A stretch of DNA of 64,000 bases, taken from NCBI GenBank assembly GCA_016711925.1, contig JADJSA010000017.1:62001-126000 (forward strand), written 5' to 3'. Position numbers and translations under genes: made by a program. The DNA is from Candidatus Methylophosphatis haderslevensis (GTDB lineage: Bacteria > Pseudomonadota > Gammaproteobacteria > Burkholderiales > Rhodocyclaceae). Positions 52,983 to 62,779 of the stretch are shown piece by piece. The notes under the pieces are model-generated. The model did no database searches and had not been told where the DNA came from. It was given only the letters and a program-made list of their open reading frames with translations. The number at the start of each line of letters is the position of its first letter. The first letter of the stretch is position 1.

Positions 52983-53011
52983 ATTATACGAGGCTAATCC
53001 GGATTTGCCAA
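52983..53011 (-). promoter_or_regulatory. Sigma70-type promoter of the spc operon
   Basis: On the minus strand TTGGCA (53011-53006), a 17-base spacer and TATAAT (52988-52983), 119 bases before the rplN start. The spacer region forms a near-palindrome, GGCAAATCC / GGATTAGCC. It splits the otherwise continuous S10-spc gene row after rpsQ. Confidence 0.85.
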
Positions 53012-53038
53012 GTCCGAATCGAACCCAGGCAAGAACCA

Positions 53039-53308
53039 CTAAACAGCGCGAGACTTTTCCAGCACCTGTGTGACAGCCCACGCCTTGGTCTTGGAAATCG
53101 GACGGCATTCTTCGATCTGCACCAGATCGCCGTCGCCGGTTTCAAGTCCCTCGACATGCGCGTGATATTTCCTTGAACGAATCATCACCTTGCCGATTAC
53201 CGGGTGCTTGACGCGACGTTCGACGAGAACGGTCACGGTTTTGGCCATCTTGTCACTGACAACCCGTCCGACGAGAGTGCGCTTGGTCTTTACAGTCGTT
53301 TCGGTCAT
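53039..53308 (-). CDS. rpsQ: 30S ribosomal protein S17
   Basis: An 89-residue S17 (KRTLVGRVVSDKMAKTVTVL). Start ATG 53308 overlaps the rpmC stop by four bases. Last gene of the S10 operon. Confidence 0.97.
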   Translation of the reverse strand: MTETTVKTKRTLVGRVVSDKMAKTVTVLVERRVKHPVIGKVMIRSRKYHAHVEGLETGDGDLVQIEECRPISKTKAWAVTQVLEKSRAV

Positions 53309-53505
53309 TTCGCCGCCGCCTTCTCGTTGAGGATCGTCTTGACGCGCGCGATGTCCTTGCGCACCTTGCCCAACTGGCTCGTGTTCTGCAACTGCTGTGT
53401 AGCGACCTGCATGCGCAACGAGAACTGCGCCTTGAGCAGATCGGTCAGCTCCTTGCCCAGTTCGGCCGAATCCTTGGCCCTCAGATCTTTTGCTTTCATA
53501 GTCAC
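53305..53505 (-). CDS. rpmC: 50S ribosomal protein L29
   Basis: A 66-residue L29 (MTMKAKDLRAKDSAELGKEL), near the nascent-chain exit. Overlaps both neighbours by four bases (ATGA). Confidence 0.97.
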   Translation of the reverse strand: MTMKAKDLRAKDSAELGKELTDLLKAQFSLRMQVATQQLQNTSQLGKVRKDIARVKTILNEKAAAK

Positions 53506-53915
53506 CCCAACTGACGCACGACAAACGTGGTCCCGAACGGCAGTTTCGCAGCGGCGAGCCGAAACGCTTCGCGCGCCAGCGTTTCATCCACGCCGTCCAT
53601 TTCGTAAAGCACCTTGCCCGGCTGGATCTCGGCGACCCAATACTCCGGATTTCCCTTGCCGTTGCCCATGCGCACTTCGGCGGGTTTCTGCGATATCGGC
53701 TTGTCCGGGAAAACGCGAATCCAGATGCGCCCGCCGCGCTTGATGTGGCGGGTCATCGCACGACGCGCCGCCTCTATCTGGCGTGCCGTCAAGCGACCGC
53801 GTGTCGTGGCCTTGAGGCCAAACTCGCCGAAACTCACCTTGGCACCGCGCGTCGCGAGACCCTTGTTGCGGCCTTTCTGCTCCTTGCGATACTTTCTTCT
53901 GGTTGGCTGCAGCAT
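53502..53915 (-). CDS. rplP: 50S ribosomal protein L16
   Basis: A 137-residue L16 (MLQPTRRKYRKEQKGRNKGL), close to the peptidyl-transferase and A-site region. One base after rpsC. Confidence 0.97.
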   Translation of the reverse strand: MLQPTRRKYRKEQKGRNKGLATRGAKVSFGEFGLKATTRGRLTARQIEAARRAMTRHIKRGGRIWIRVFPDKPISQKPAEVRMGNGKGNPEYWVAEIQPGKVLYEMDGVDETLAREAFRLAAAKLPFGTTFVVRQLG

Positions 53916-53916
53916 C

Positions 53917-54771
53917 TTATGCTCCTGGCTTTCTCACGCGCTTGACCGTGGCCTTCTTCTCGGCGTCGGCGGCAGGCGCAGCAGGCGGTTCTGCTGCCGG
54001 CGTAGCGGCATCCGCAGCGGCGGTACGCGTGCCACCGCCGCGACGCGGCGCCGGCCGACCGTCGCCTTCTCCGCGCGGCGGACGGCGTGGACGGCGGTTG
54101 TCGCCCTCAGGCGCGGCTTCCGGCGTTGCGGGCTGCTCGCCCCGGTTAAGGATCTCACCCTTGAACACCCATACCTTGATGCCGATGATGCCGTAGGTCG
54201 TGCTGGCCTCGGCGAAGCCATAGTCGATATCGGCACGCAGCGTATGCAGCGGCACACGGCCTTCGCGATACCACTCGGTGCGGGCGATCTCCGCACCGTT
54301 CAGGCGGCCGGCGCTCATGATCTTGATGCCTTGCGCACCGAGGCGCATGGCGTTCTGCATCGCACGTTTCATGGCGCGGCGAAACATGATGCGCTTCTCG
54401 AGTTGTTGCGCGATCGAGTCTGCGATCAGTTGTGCGTCGGTCTCGGGCTTGCGAATCTCTTCGATGTTGACGTGAACCTGACCGCCCATGATCTTCTGCA
54501 GATCACGCTTGAGGTTCTCGATGTCTTCGCCCTTCTTGCCGATCACCACGCCCGGGCGCGCCGAGAACACCGTGATGCGGGCGTTCTTCGCCGGGCGTTC
54601 GATGATCACGCGACCGACCGACGCATGCGCCAGTTTCTTCTTCAAGTACGCGCGGACTTTGATGTCCTCGCCCAGCATCTTGCCGAAATTCTGGCTGTTG
54701 GCGAACCAGCGTGATCCCCAGTTCTTGGTAACCGCAAGTCGAAAGCCGGTCGGATGGATTTTCTGTCCCAT
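53917..54771 (-). CDS. rpsC: 30S ribosomal protein S3 with a long C-terminal tail
   Basis: The first about 210 residues are a standard S3 (MGQKIHPTGFRLAVTKNWGS, KH domain VVIGKKGEDIENLKRDLQKI). Residues about 210-284 form an extra Arg/Pro/Gly then Ala/Pro-rich tail (NRRPRRPPRGEGDG, PAPRRGGG, ending KRVRKPGA), making it about 50 residues longer than E. coli S3. The tail is probably disordered and may contact mRNA at the entry channel. Confidence 0.96.
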   Translation of the reverse strand: MGQKIHPTGFRLAVTKNWGSRWFANSQNFGKMLGEDIKVRAYLKKKLAHASVGRVIIERPAKNARITVFSARPGVVIGKKGEDIENLKRDLQKIMGGQVHVNIEEIRKPETDAQLIADSIAQQLEKRIMFRRAMKRAMQNAMRLGAQGIKIMSAGRLNGAEIARTEWYREGRVPLHTLRADIDYGFAEASTTYGIIGIKVWVFKGEILNRGEQPATPEAAPEGDNRRPRRPPRGEGDGRPAPRRGGGTRTAAADAATPAAEPPAAPAADAEKKATVKRVRKPGA

Positions 54772-54780
54772 GAACGCTCC

Positions 54781-55110
54781 TTACTCGCCGACCGACAAGA
54801 AAATGTGGCAGGTGGGCTTGATGATGCGATTGCCGCGGCCCTTGGCCCGCGCCGTAAAACGCTTGAGCACCATGCCCTTTTCGACATGGATCGTCGTGAC
54901 CTTCAAGGTGTCGATATCGGCACCATCGTTGTGCTCGGCATTCGCGATTGCCGACTCGAGCACCTTCTTGATGATCCCGGCACCTTTTTTCGGGCAGAAC
55001 GCAAGAATGTTGAGCGCCTGGTCGACCCGCTTGCCGCGCACAAGATCGGCCACCAGCCGACCCTTTTGTGCCGAAAGCCGCACGCCGCGCAGAGTTGCTT
55101 TGGTTTCCAT
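54781..55110 (-). CDS. rplV: 50S ribosomal protein L22
   Basis: A 109-residue L22 (METKATLRGVRLSAQKGRLV, IDTLKVTTIHVEKGMVLKR). Its loop lines the exit tunnel; the loop here looks normal, with no macrolide-type insertion. Confidence 0.97.
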   Translation of the reverse strand: METKATLRGVRLSAQKGRLVADLVRGKRVDQALNILAFCPKKGAGIIKKVLESAIANAEHNDGADIDTLKVTTIHVEKGMVLKRFTARAKGRGNRIIKPTCHIFLSVGE

Positions 55111-55120
55111 AGATCGCCCC

Positions 55121-55402
55121 TTACTTCTTCACCGCTGCCTTCTTCGAGGCGGCGTGCCCCTTGAAGGTGCGGGTCAGCGAAAACTCACCGAGCTTGTGGC
55201 CGACCATGTTTTCCGAGATGTAGACCGGAATATGCTGTTTGCCGTTATGCACGGCGATCGTGAGGCCGACGAAGTCGGGCAGCACGGTCGAGCGGCGGGA
55301 CCAGGTCTTGATCGGACGCTTGTCGTTGGACGAACGGGCGGAGTCGACCTTCTTGATCAGGTGGTCGTCGACAAACGGGCCTTTTTTGATTGAACGTGCC
55401 AT
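55121..55402 (-). CDS. rpsS: 30S ribosomal protein S19
   Basis: A 93-residue S19 (MARSIKKGPFVDDHLIKKV, TWSRRSTVLPDFVGLTIAVH), forming the 30S head with S13. Confidence 0.97.
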   Translation of the reverse strand: MARSIKKGPFVDDHLIKKVDSARSSNDKRPIKTWSRRSTVLPDFVGLTIAVHNGKQHIPVYISENMVGHKLGEFSLTRTFKGHAASKKAAVKK

Positions 55403-55423
55403 CAGTTACCCCTCATTTGCCTT

Positions 55424-56251
55424 TTAGCGCTTGTGACGACGCTGGACGATCATGTTGCTGGTGCGCTTGTTCGAGCGCGTGCGGTAACCCTTGGTCGGCA
55501 CGCCCCACGGGCTGCAGGGATCGCGACCGGCCGCGGTCTTGCCTTCACCGCCGCCGTGCGGGTGGTCGATCGGGTTCATCGCAACGCCACGCACCGTCGG
55601 ACGAATGCCACGCCAGCGGTTCGCGCCGGCCTTGCCGATCGAACGCAGGTTGTTCTCTTCGTTGCCGACCTCGCCGATCGTCGCGCGGCATTCCACATGC
55701 ACACGTCGAATTTCGCCCGAGCGCAGCCGCAACTGTGCATAACTGCCTTCGCGGGCCAGCAACTGGACCGAGGTTCCGGCAGCACGCGCCAACTGGGCAC
55801 CCTTGCCGGGGGTCATTTCAATGCAATGGATCGTCGTCCCGACCGGGATGTTTCGGAGCGGCAATGTATTGCCGACCTTGATCGGCGCTTCGGACCCGCT
55901 GACCAGTTGCGTGCCGACCGCCACGCCTTTCGGGGCAATGATGTAGCGACGCTCCCCGTCCGCATAGCACAGCAGCGCGATATTGGCGGAACGGTTCGGG
56001 TCGTACTCGAGTCGTTCGACCTTCGCCGGAATGCCATCCTTGTTGCGACGGAAGTCGATGACACGATAGTGCTTCTTGTGGCCGCCGCCCTGGTGACGCG
56101 TGGTGATGTGGCCATGGTTGTTGCGCCCGGCCTTGCGTCTTTTCTCTTCCGTCAGTGCGTCGACGGGGCGCCCCTTGTGCAGATTGGGGTTGACGACCTT
56201 GACGACCGCGCGACGACCCGGCGATGTGGGTTTGACTTTGACGAGGGCCAT
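55424..56251 (-). CDS. rplB: 50S ribosomal protein L2
   Basis: A 275-residue L2 with the conserved active-centre segment NPIDHPHGGGEGKTAAGRDP containing the His needed for peptidyl-transferase function. Shares one base with rplW. Confidence 0.97.
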   Translation of the reverse strand: MALVKVKPTSPGRRAVVKVVNPNLHKGRPVDALTEEKRRKAGRNNHGHITTRHQGGGHKKHYRVIDFRRNKDGIPAKVERLEYDPNRSANIALLCYADGERRYIIAPKGVAVGTQLVSGSEAPIKVGNTLPLRNIPVGTTIHCIEMTPGKGAQLARAAGTSVQLLAREGSYAQLRLRSGEIRRVHVECRATIGEVGNEENNLRSIGKAGANRWRGIRPTVRGVAMNPIDHPHGGGEGKTAAGRDPCSPWGVPTKGYRTRSNKRTSNMIVQRRHKR

Positions 56252-56562
56252 TATGCGCTCCCACCTTCAGCGAAGTTGATTTCCTGGCCGGCCTTGAGGC
56301 ACACAAACGCCTTCTTCCAGCTTTGGCGCCGGCCCATGAACTTGCCGAAGCGCTTTTCCTTGCCCTTGACATTGGCGATCTGCACCGATTTCACTTCGAC
56401 CTTGAACAGAAGCTCGACCGCCGCCTTGACTTCTGGTTTGGTTGCATCGGATGCGACACGGAAGATCACTTGCTCGTTCTTGTCGGCGATGTAGGTCGCC
56501 TTCTCGGAGACTTGCGGCGCGAGCAGCACCTGCAAAAGCCGATTCTGGTTGAATGCGCTCAT
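56251..56562 (-). CDS. rplW: 50S ribosomal protein L23
   Basis: A 103-residue L23 (LLQVLLAPQVSEKATYIADK), docking site for trigger factor and SRP at the tunnel exit. Overlaps rplD by four bases. Confidence 0.97.
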   Translation of the reverse strand: MSAFNQNRLLQVLLAPQVSEKATYIADKNEQVIFRVASDATKPEVKAAVELLFKVEVKSVQIANVKGKEKRFGKFMGRRQSWKKAFVCLKAGQEINFAEGGSA

Positions 56563-57179
56563 GCCATCATCTCCTCGAACTTGGCCAGGGCGCTCTTGGT
56601 CAGCAGCACCTTGGGAAAGCGCACCAGGGAAACCGGATCAGCCTGATTGACTTCAAGCACCAGGACGTTGGGCAGATTCCGCGACGAGAGATAGAGGTTT
56701 TCGTCGAAACCGTCGGTTATCAGCAGCACCGACTCGAGACCCATCGCCTTGAGTTTCTCCGATAACAGCTTGGTCTTCGGCGCCGCGACGCTGAAATTCT
56801 CGACGATCGCGAGGCGATCCTCGCGCGCCAACTGCGACAGGATCGCCGCCACACCGGCGCGATACATCTTGCGATTGACTTTGTGCGAGAAGTTCTCCTC
56901 CGGCGAATTCGGGAAGATGCGGCCGCCACCACGCCACAGCGGGCTGGAGGTCATACCGGCACGCGCCTGGCCCGTTCCCTTCTGGCGGAACGGTTTCTTG
57001 GTCGAGTGGCGAACCTCTTCGCGGTCCTTCTGCTTGCGATTGCCGGAACGCGCATTCGCCTGATAGGCGACCACGATCTGGTGCACCAGCGCCTCGTTGT
57101 AATCACGCGCAAACAGCGCATCCGACGCCTGCAGCGTCGACGCGGCCTGGCCCTGCTCATTGATCAATTTGAGTTCCAT
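56559..57179 (-). CDS. rplD: 50S ribosomal protein L4
   Basis: A 206-residue L4 (MELKLINEQGQAASTLQASD, tunnel loop near RQKGTGQARAGMTSSPLWRG). In E. coli L4 also represses the S10 operon through a leader upstream of rpsJ; no room for a similar long leader exists here. Confidence 0.97.
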   Translation of the reverse strand: MELKLINEQGQAASTLQASDALFARDYNEALVHQIVVAYQANARSGNRKQKDREEVRHSTKKPFRQKGTGQARAGMTSSPLWRGGGRIFPNSPEENFSHKVNRKMYRAGVAAILSQLAREDRLAIVENFSVAAPKTKLLSEKLKAMGLESVLLITDGFDENLYLSSRNLPNVLVLEVNQADPVSLVRFPKVLLTKSALAKFEEMMA

Positions 57180-57188
57180 CGCGCCCCC

Positions 57189-57839
57189 TTAACCTGCAGC
57201 CTTGGCCTTGACGGCCGGGCGCACGATGACGTCGCCACCCTTGGCACCGGGCACGGCGCCCTTGACCAGCAGCAGCCCGCGCGCTTCATCGACGCGCACT
57301 ACCTCAAGCGACTGCTGAGTGCGGGTGACATCGCCCAGATGGCCCGACATGCGCTTGCCGGGGAAGACCCGGCCCGGATCCTGCGCCATGCCGATCGAGC
57401 CCGGCGAGTTGTGCGAGACCGAGTTGCCGTGCGACGCGCGATTGGACGAAAAGTGGTGGCGCTTGATCGCGCCGGCGAAACCCTTGCCGATCGACGTTCC
57501 CGTGATGTCGACCTTCTGGCCAACGGCGAAAATCGTCACGCTGATGACATCGCCGGGTTTGAAGTTGGCGAGCTGATCCGCCTCGACACGGAACTCTTTC
57601 AGAACCGTGCCGGCTTCCACGCCGGCCTTGGCCAGATGCCCCACCGCAGGCTTGATCACCCGACTGGCGCGACGCTTGCCGAACGTCACCTGGACCGAGG
57701 CATAGCCATCGGTTTCAGGCGTCTTGATCTGGGTCACACGGTTGTTCGACACATCGAGCACGGTCACGGGAACGGTGGAACCGTCATCCGTGAAGATGCG
57801 CGTCATGCCGACCTTGCGCCCGACAAGGCCTAGACTCAT
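57189..57839 (-). CDS. rplC: 50S ribosomal protein L3
   Basis: A 216-residue L3 from the ATG at 57839 with GAGGAGAAG upstream (MSLGLVGRKVGMTRIFTDDG, RASHGNSVSHNSPGSIGMAQ). The longer frame to 57950 is not used. The 116-base gap before it contains a GCCGGC-GCCGGC stem. Confidence 0.97.
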   Translation of the reverse strand: MSLGLVGRKVGMTRIFTDDGSTVPVTVLDVSNNRVTQIKTPETDGYASVQVTFGKRRASRVIKPAVGHLAKAGVEAGTVLKEFRVEADQLANFKPGDVISVTIFAVGQKVDITGTSIGKGFAGAIKRHHFSSNRASHGNSVSHNSPGSIGMAQDPGRVFPGKRMSGHLGDVTRTQQSLEVVRVDEARGLLLVKGAVPGAKGGDVIVRPAVKAKAAG

Positions 57840-57955
57840 GTTCTTCTCCTCACCCCGGTTGCGATTGACCGGGACCTGGTTACCACACCAGCGACAAAGA
57901 TTCCTTTGCCGCGACACACGAACGCCGGCAACAACGATGCCGGCATGCAAAAAGG

Positions 57956-58267
57956 CTACTGCAGCTTGATCTCCACATCGACGCCCGCCGGCAGATCCAG
58001 TTTCATCAGCGCATCGACTGTCTTGTCGGTCGGATCGATGATGTCCATCAGGCGCAGATGGGTACGTATCTCGAACTGGTCGCGCGAAGACTTGTTGACA
58101 TGCGGCGAACGCAATATGTCATAGCGTTCGATGCGCGTCGGCAACGGAACCGGGCCACGAACAACAGCACCGGTTCGCTTGGCCGTATCCACGATCTCCA
58201 GCGCCGACTGGTCGATCAAGCGGTAGTCGAACGCCTTGAGACGGATGCGGATCTTCTGGCTTTGCAT
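57956..58267 (-). CDS. rpsJ: 30S ribosomal protein S10 (NusE)
   Basis: A 103-residue S10 from the ATG at 58267 (AGGA upstream); the TTG two codons earlier is less likely. Besides its 30S role it acts as NusE in transcription antitermination. It follows tuf by 55 bases, so str and S10 operons are joined. Confidence 0.97.
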   Translation of the reverse strand: MQSQKIRIRLKAFDYRLIDQSALEIVDTAKRTGAVVRGPVPLPTRIERYDILRSPHVNKSSRDQFEIRTHLRLMDIIDPTDKTVDALMKLDLPAGVDVEIKLQ

Positions 58268-58322
58268 GTTCAATTCCTAAAGAGCGTTTGCCGCCGGCCA
58301 CTTGGCCGACGGAGAATTCCTG

Positions 58323-59513
<1,191 letters not shown>

Positions 59514-59533
59514 GCTCGTTCCTCTAAAGGTGG

Positions 59534-61627
59534 TTATTTCTTGTTGATCACCGCCTCGGCGACGTTCTTCGGCGCCTCGGTGTAGTGCTTGAATTCCATC
59601 GTGTAAGTCGCCCGACCCTGCGACAGCGAACGCAGGGTCGTCGAATAGCCGAACATCTCGGCCAGAGGCACCTCGGCCTTGATGGCCTTGATCGCACCCG
59701 GCAAGTCTTCCATGCCCTGAACGATCCCGCGACGTCCGGAAAGATCGCCCATGACGTTGCCCATGAAGTCTTCCGGCGTCTCGACTTCAACCGCCATCAT
59801 TGGCTCGAGGAGCACCGGACTGGCTTTGCGCATGCCATCCTTGAATGCCATGGAGGCGGCCATCTTGAACGCGTTTTCGTTCGAATCGACATCATGGTAC
59901 GAACCGTCGAACAAGGTGACCTTGACGTCGACCACCGGAAAGCCGGCGAGAACCCCGTTCGGCAACGTGTCTTCGAGCCCCTTATTGACCGCCGGAATGA
60001 ACTCCCTCGGCACGGTGCCGCCCTTGATCGCATCGACGAACTCGTAGCCCTTGCCAGCCTCGTTGGGCTCCAGCTTGATCCAGACGTGGCCATATTGACC
60101 CCGTCCGCCCGACTGCTTGACAAACTTGCCTTCCTGCTCGACGGTCTTGCGGATCGCTTCGCGATAGGCAACCTGCGGCGCGCCGACATTGGCCTCGACA
60201 CCGAATTCGCGCTTCATGCGATCGACCAGGATTTCCAGATGCAACTCGCCCATGCCGGAAATGATGGTTTGCCCGGACTCTTCGTCAGTGCGAACACGAA
60301 ACGACGGGTCTTCCTGTGCAAGTCGATTGAGCGCAATGCCCATCTTTTCCTGGTCGACCTTGGTTTTCGGCTCGACCGCAACATGGATCACCGGATCGGG
60401 GAAGGTCATGCGCTCCAGCGTAATGATCTTGTCAGGATCGCACAGCGTTTCACCGGTAGTCGCTTCCTTCAAACCCACCGCGGCGGCGATATCGCCGGCA
60501 TGCACTTCCTTGATCTCTTCGCGCTGGTTGGCATGCATCTGCAGAATACGGCCGATGCGCTCCTTGCGTCCCTTCCCGGGGTTGTAAATCGTGTCACCCG
60601 ACTTGACCACACCCGAATAGACGCGGAAAAAGGTGAGCTGGCCGACATACGGGTCGGTCATGATCTTGAAAGCAAGCGCAGCGAACGGCTCGTCATCGGC
60701 AGCCCGACGCTGACCCATTTCTTCGTTCTCAAGGTGACCTTCGACCGGCGGAATATCGGTCGGCGCCGGCATATAGTCGAGCACCGCGTCCAGCATGGCC
60801 TGCACGCCCTTGTTCTTGAAGGCAGAGCCACACAGCATCGGGACGATTTCGCTCGCGATGGTGCGCTGACGCAGTGCACGCTTGATCTCTTCCTCGGTCA
60901 AATCGCCTTCTTCGAGATACTTGTTCATCAACTCTTCCGACGCCTCGGCAGCAGCCTCGAGCATCTTCTCCCGCCACTCCTTCGATTCGTCGACGAGTTC
61001 CGTCGGAATCTCGACGTACGAGAATTTCGTCCCCTGGGAAGCATCGTCCCAGAGAACGGCCTTCATCTTGACCAGGTCGACCACGCCCTTGAAGTCCTCT
61101 TCGGCGCCGATCGGAATCTGTATCGGGACCGGGTTGGCCTTGAGGCGGGTGCGCATCTGGTCATAGACCTTGAAGAAGTTGGCGCCGGTGCGGTCCATCT
61201 TGTTGACAAAGGCAAGACGGGGCACGCCATAGCGGTTGGCCTGACGCCAGACCGTCTCCGACTGCGGCTGCACGCCACCAACCGCGCAATACACCATGCA
61301 CGCGCCATCGAGCACGCGCATCGAACGCTCGACCTCGATCGTGAAGTCAACGTGCCCAGGCGTATCGATGATATTGACGCGGTGCTCCGGATAATTGCCG
61401 CCCATACCCTTCCAGAAGCAGGTCGTGGCGGCAGACGTGATGGTGATTCCGCGCTCTTGCTCCTGCTCCATCCAGTCCATGGTCGCGGCACCGTCATGCA
61501 CCTCGCCAATCTTGTGATTGACTCCCGTGTAGAACAGGACGCGTTCGGTCGTCGTCGTCTTGCCGGCGTCGATGTGCGCGGAAATACCGATGTTTCGGTA
61601 ACGCTCAATCGGAGTCTTGCGTGCCAC
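59534..61627 (-). CDS. fusA: Elongation factor G
   Basis: A 697-residue translocase GTPase with AHIDAGKT at 17-24, DTPGHVDFTIEVERSMRVLD and NKMDRTGA; all five domains present by length. It moves tRNA and mRNA after peptide bond formation. Third gene of the str operon. Confidence 0.98.
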   Translation of the reverse strand: MARKTPIERYRNIGISAHIDAGKTTTTERVLFYTGVNHKIGEVHDGAATMDWMEQEQERGITITSAATTCFWKGMGGNYPEHRVNIIDTPGHVDFTIEVERSMRVLDGACMVYCAVGGVQPQSETVWRQANRYGVPRLAFVNKMDRTGANFFKVYDQMRTRLKANPVPIQIPIGAEEDFKGVVDLVKMKAVLWDDASQGTKFSYVEIPTELVDESKEWREKMLEAAAEASEELMNKYLEEGDLTEEEIKRALRQRTIASEIVPMLCGSAFKNKGVQAMLDAVLDYMPAPTDIPPVEGHLENEEMGQRRAADDEPFAALAFKIMTDPYVGQLTFFRVYSGVVKSGDTIYNPGKGRKERIGRILQMHANQREEIKEVHAGDIAAAVGLKEATTGETLCDPDKIITLERMTFPDPVIHVAVEPKTKVDQEKMGIALNRLAQEDPSFRVRTDEESGQTIISGMGELHLEILVDRMKREFGVEANVGAPQVAYREAIRKTVEQEGKFVKQSGGRGQYGHVWIKLEPNEAGKGYEFVDAIKGGTVPREFIPAVNKGLEDTLPNGVLAGFPVVDVKVTLFDGSYHDVDSNENAFKMAASMAFKDGMRKASPVLLEPMMAVEVETPEDFMGNVMGDLSGRRGIVQGMEDLPGAIKAIKAEVPLAEMFGYSTTLRSLSQGRATYTMEFKHYTEAPKNVAEAVINKK

Positions 61628-61744
61628 GGTAAACCTTGCCTTCCTTAAAGCCGCTATGGCGCCCGACGAATTGTCTGCGGCGCCACGCGGGGCTCAAGCC
61701 ATTCTGGTAACCGGAACCGCCACTCGGGCCGCTCCCTGAATTAC

Positions 61745-62215
61745 TTAGAAGCGGTAGTGCGAGAACGCCTTGTTCGCTTCTGCCATGCGGTGGACTTCCT
61801 CGCGCTTTTTCATCGCCGCGCCGCGCCCTTCCGCCGCCTCGATCAACTCGTTGGCAAGACGCTGCCCCATCGATTTTTCGGAGCGCTTGCGCGCAGCGTC
61901 GCGCAGCCAGCGCATCGAAAGCGCCATGCGGCGTACCGGACGCACTTCAACCGGCACCTGATAGTTGGCACCGCCCACGCGGCGGCTCTTGACCTCGACC
62001 ACTGGCTTCACGTTATTCAATGCGGCCGAGAACACCTCGAGCGGATCCTTTCCGCTCTTGGTCTTGATCTGGTCGAACGCCCCGTAAATGATGCGCTCGG
62101 CGACCGATTTCTTGCCGCTGCCCATCAACACGTTTACGAATTTGGAGAGATCGACGCTGCCGAACTTCGGGTCGGGCAGGATCTCGCGCTTCGGCACTTC
62201 TCTACGACGTGGCAT
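61745..62215 (-). CDS. rpsG: 30S ribosomal protein S7
   Basis: A 156-residue S7 (MPRRREVPKREILPDPKFGS), the primary 16S head binder; in E. coli it represses the str operon from the rpsL-rpsG junction. Confidence 0.97.
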   Translation of the reverse strand: MPRRREVPKREILPDPKFGSVDLSKFVNVLMGSGKKSVAERIIYGAFDQIKTKSGKDPLEVFSAALNNVKPVVEVKSRRVGGANYQVPVEVRPVRRMALSMRWLRDAARKRSEKSMGQRLANELIEAAEGRGAAMKKREEVHRMAEANKAFSHYRF

Positions 62216-62254
62216 ATGAACCTCTGGATACGCTGATCTGGCCGGTCAGGCCAA

Positions 62255-62632
62255 TTAGGCCTTCTTCGGGCGCTTGGCGCCGTACTTGGAGCGGCTCTGC
62301 TTGCGGTCCTTGACACCCTGGGTATCAAGCGAACCACGAACGATGTGATAACGCACACCGGGCAGATCCTTCACACGGCCACCACGGATCAGCACCACCG
62401 AGTGTTCCTGCAGGTTGTGCCCTTCGCCGCCGATGTACGAGATGACCTCGAAACCGTTGGTCAGACGCACCTTTGCCACCTTGCGCAAAGCGGAGTTGGG
62501 CTTCTTCGGCGTAGTGGTATAGACGCGGGTGCAAACACCCCGCTTGGCAGGACATGCAGCCAGCGCCGGCACCTTGCTCTTCGAAGTAGGCGCCTGGCGC
62601 GACTTGCGCACGAGTTGATTGATTGTTGGCAT
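62255..62632 (-). CDS. rpsL: 30S ribosomal protein S12
   Basis: A 125-residue S12. The decoding loop TTPKKPNSALRK carries Lys at 43, the streptomycin-sensitive wild type. First gene of the str operon. Confidence 0.98.
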   Translation of the reverse strand: MPTINQLVRKSRQAPTSKSKVPALAACPAKRGVCTRVYTTTPKKPNSALRKVAKVRLTNGFEVISYIGGEGHNLQEHSVVLIRGGRVKDLPGVRYHIVRGSLDTQGVKDRKQSRSKYGAKRPKKA

Positions 62633-62749
62633 CGTTCCGAATTTCCCAAAATACCAAGGCGGCCTGCCAACGCTTGAGACTGCGCTCAGACCGCCCCGGG
62701 TGGATCGTTCCGACTCTGGCTACGATTGGCCAGTTCGCAAAGAGGCGGA

Positions 62750-62779
62750 ATTATAAGTACTTTTCTCGGTAACCGTCAA
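62750..62779 (-). promoter_or_regulatory. Sigma70-type promoter of the str operon
   Basis: On the minus strand TTGACG (62779-62774), an 18-base spacer and TATAAT (62755-62750), about 118 bases before rpsL. The -35 element overlaps the rpoC stop codon (62778-62776), so the str operon is initiated right at the end of the rpoBC transcript. Confidence 0.8.

Noticed and set aside
58268..58322. Stem CCGCCGGCCA / TGGCCGACGG between tuf and rpsJ as a terminator
   Set aside because: One mismatch and no T-run on the minus strand; S10 operon genes continue directly.
59585..61648. Open frame of 687 codons on the plus strand opposite fusA
   Set aside because: It lies wholly antisense to EF-G; its protein has no family features, and long antisense frames arise easily opposite GC-rich coding sequence.
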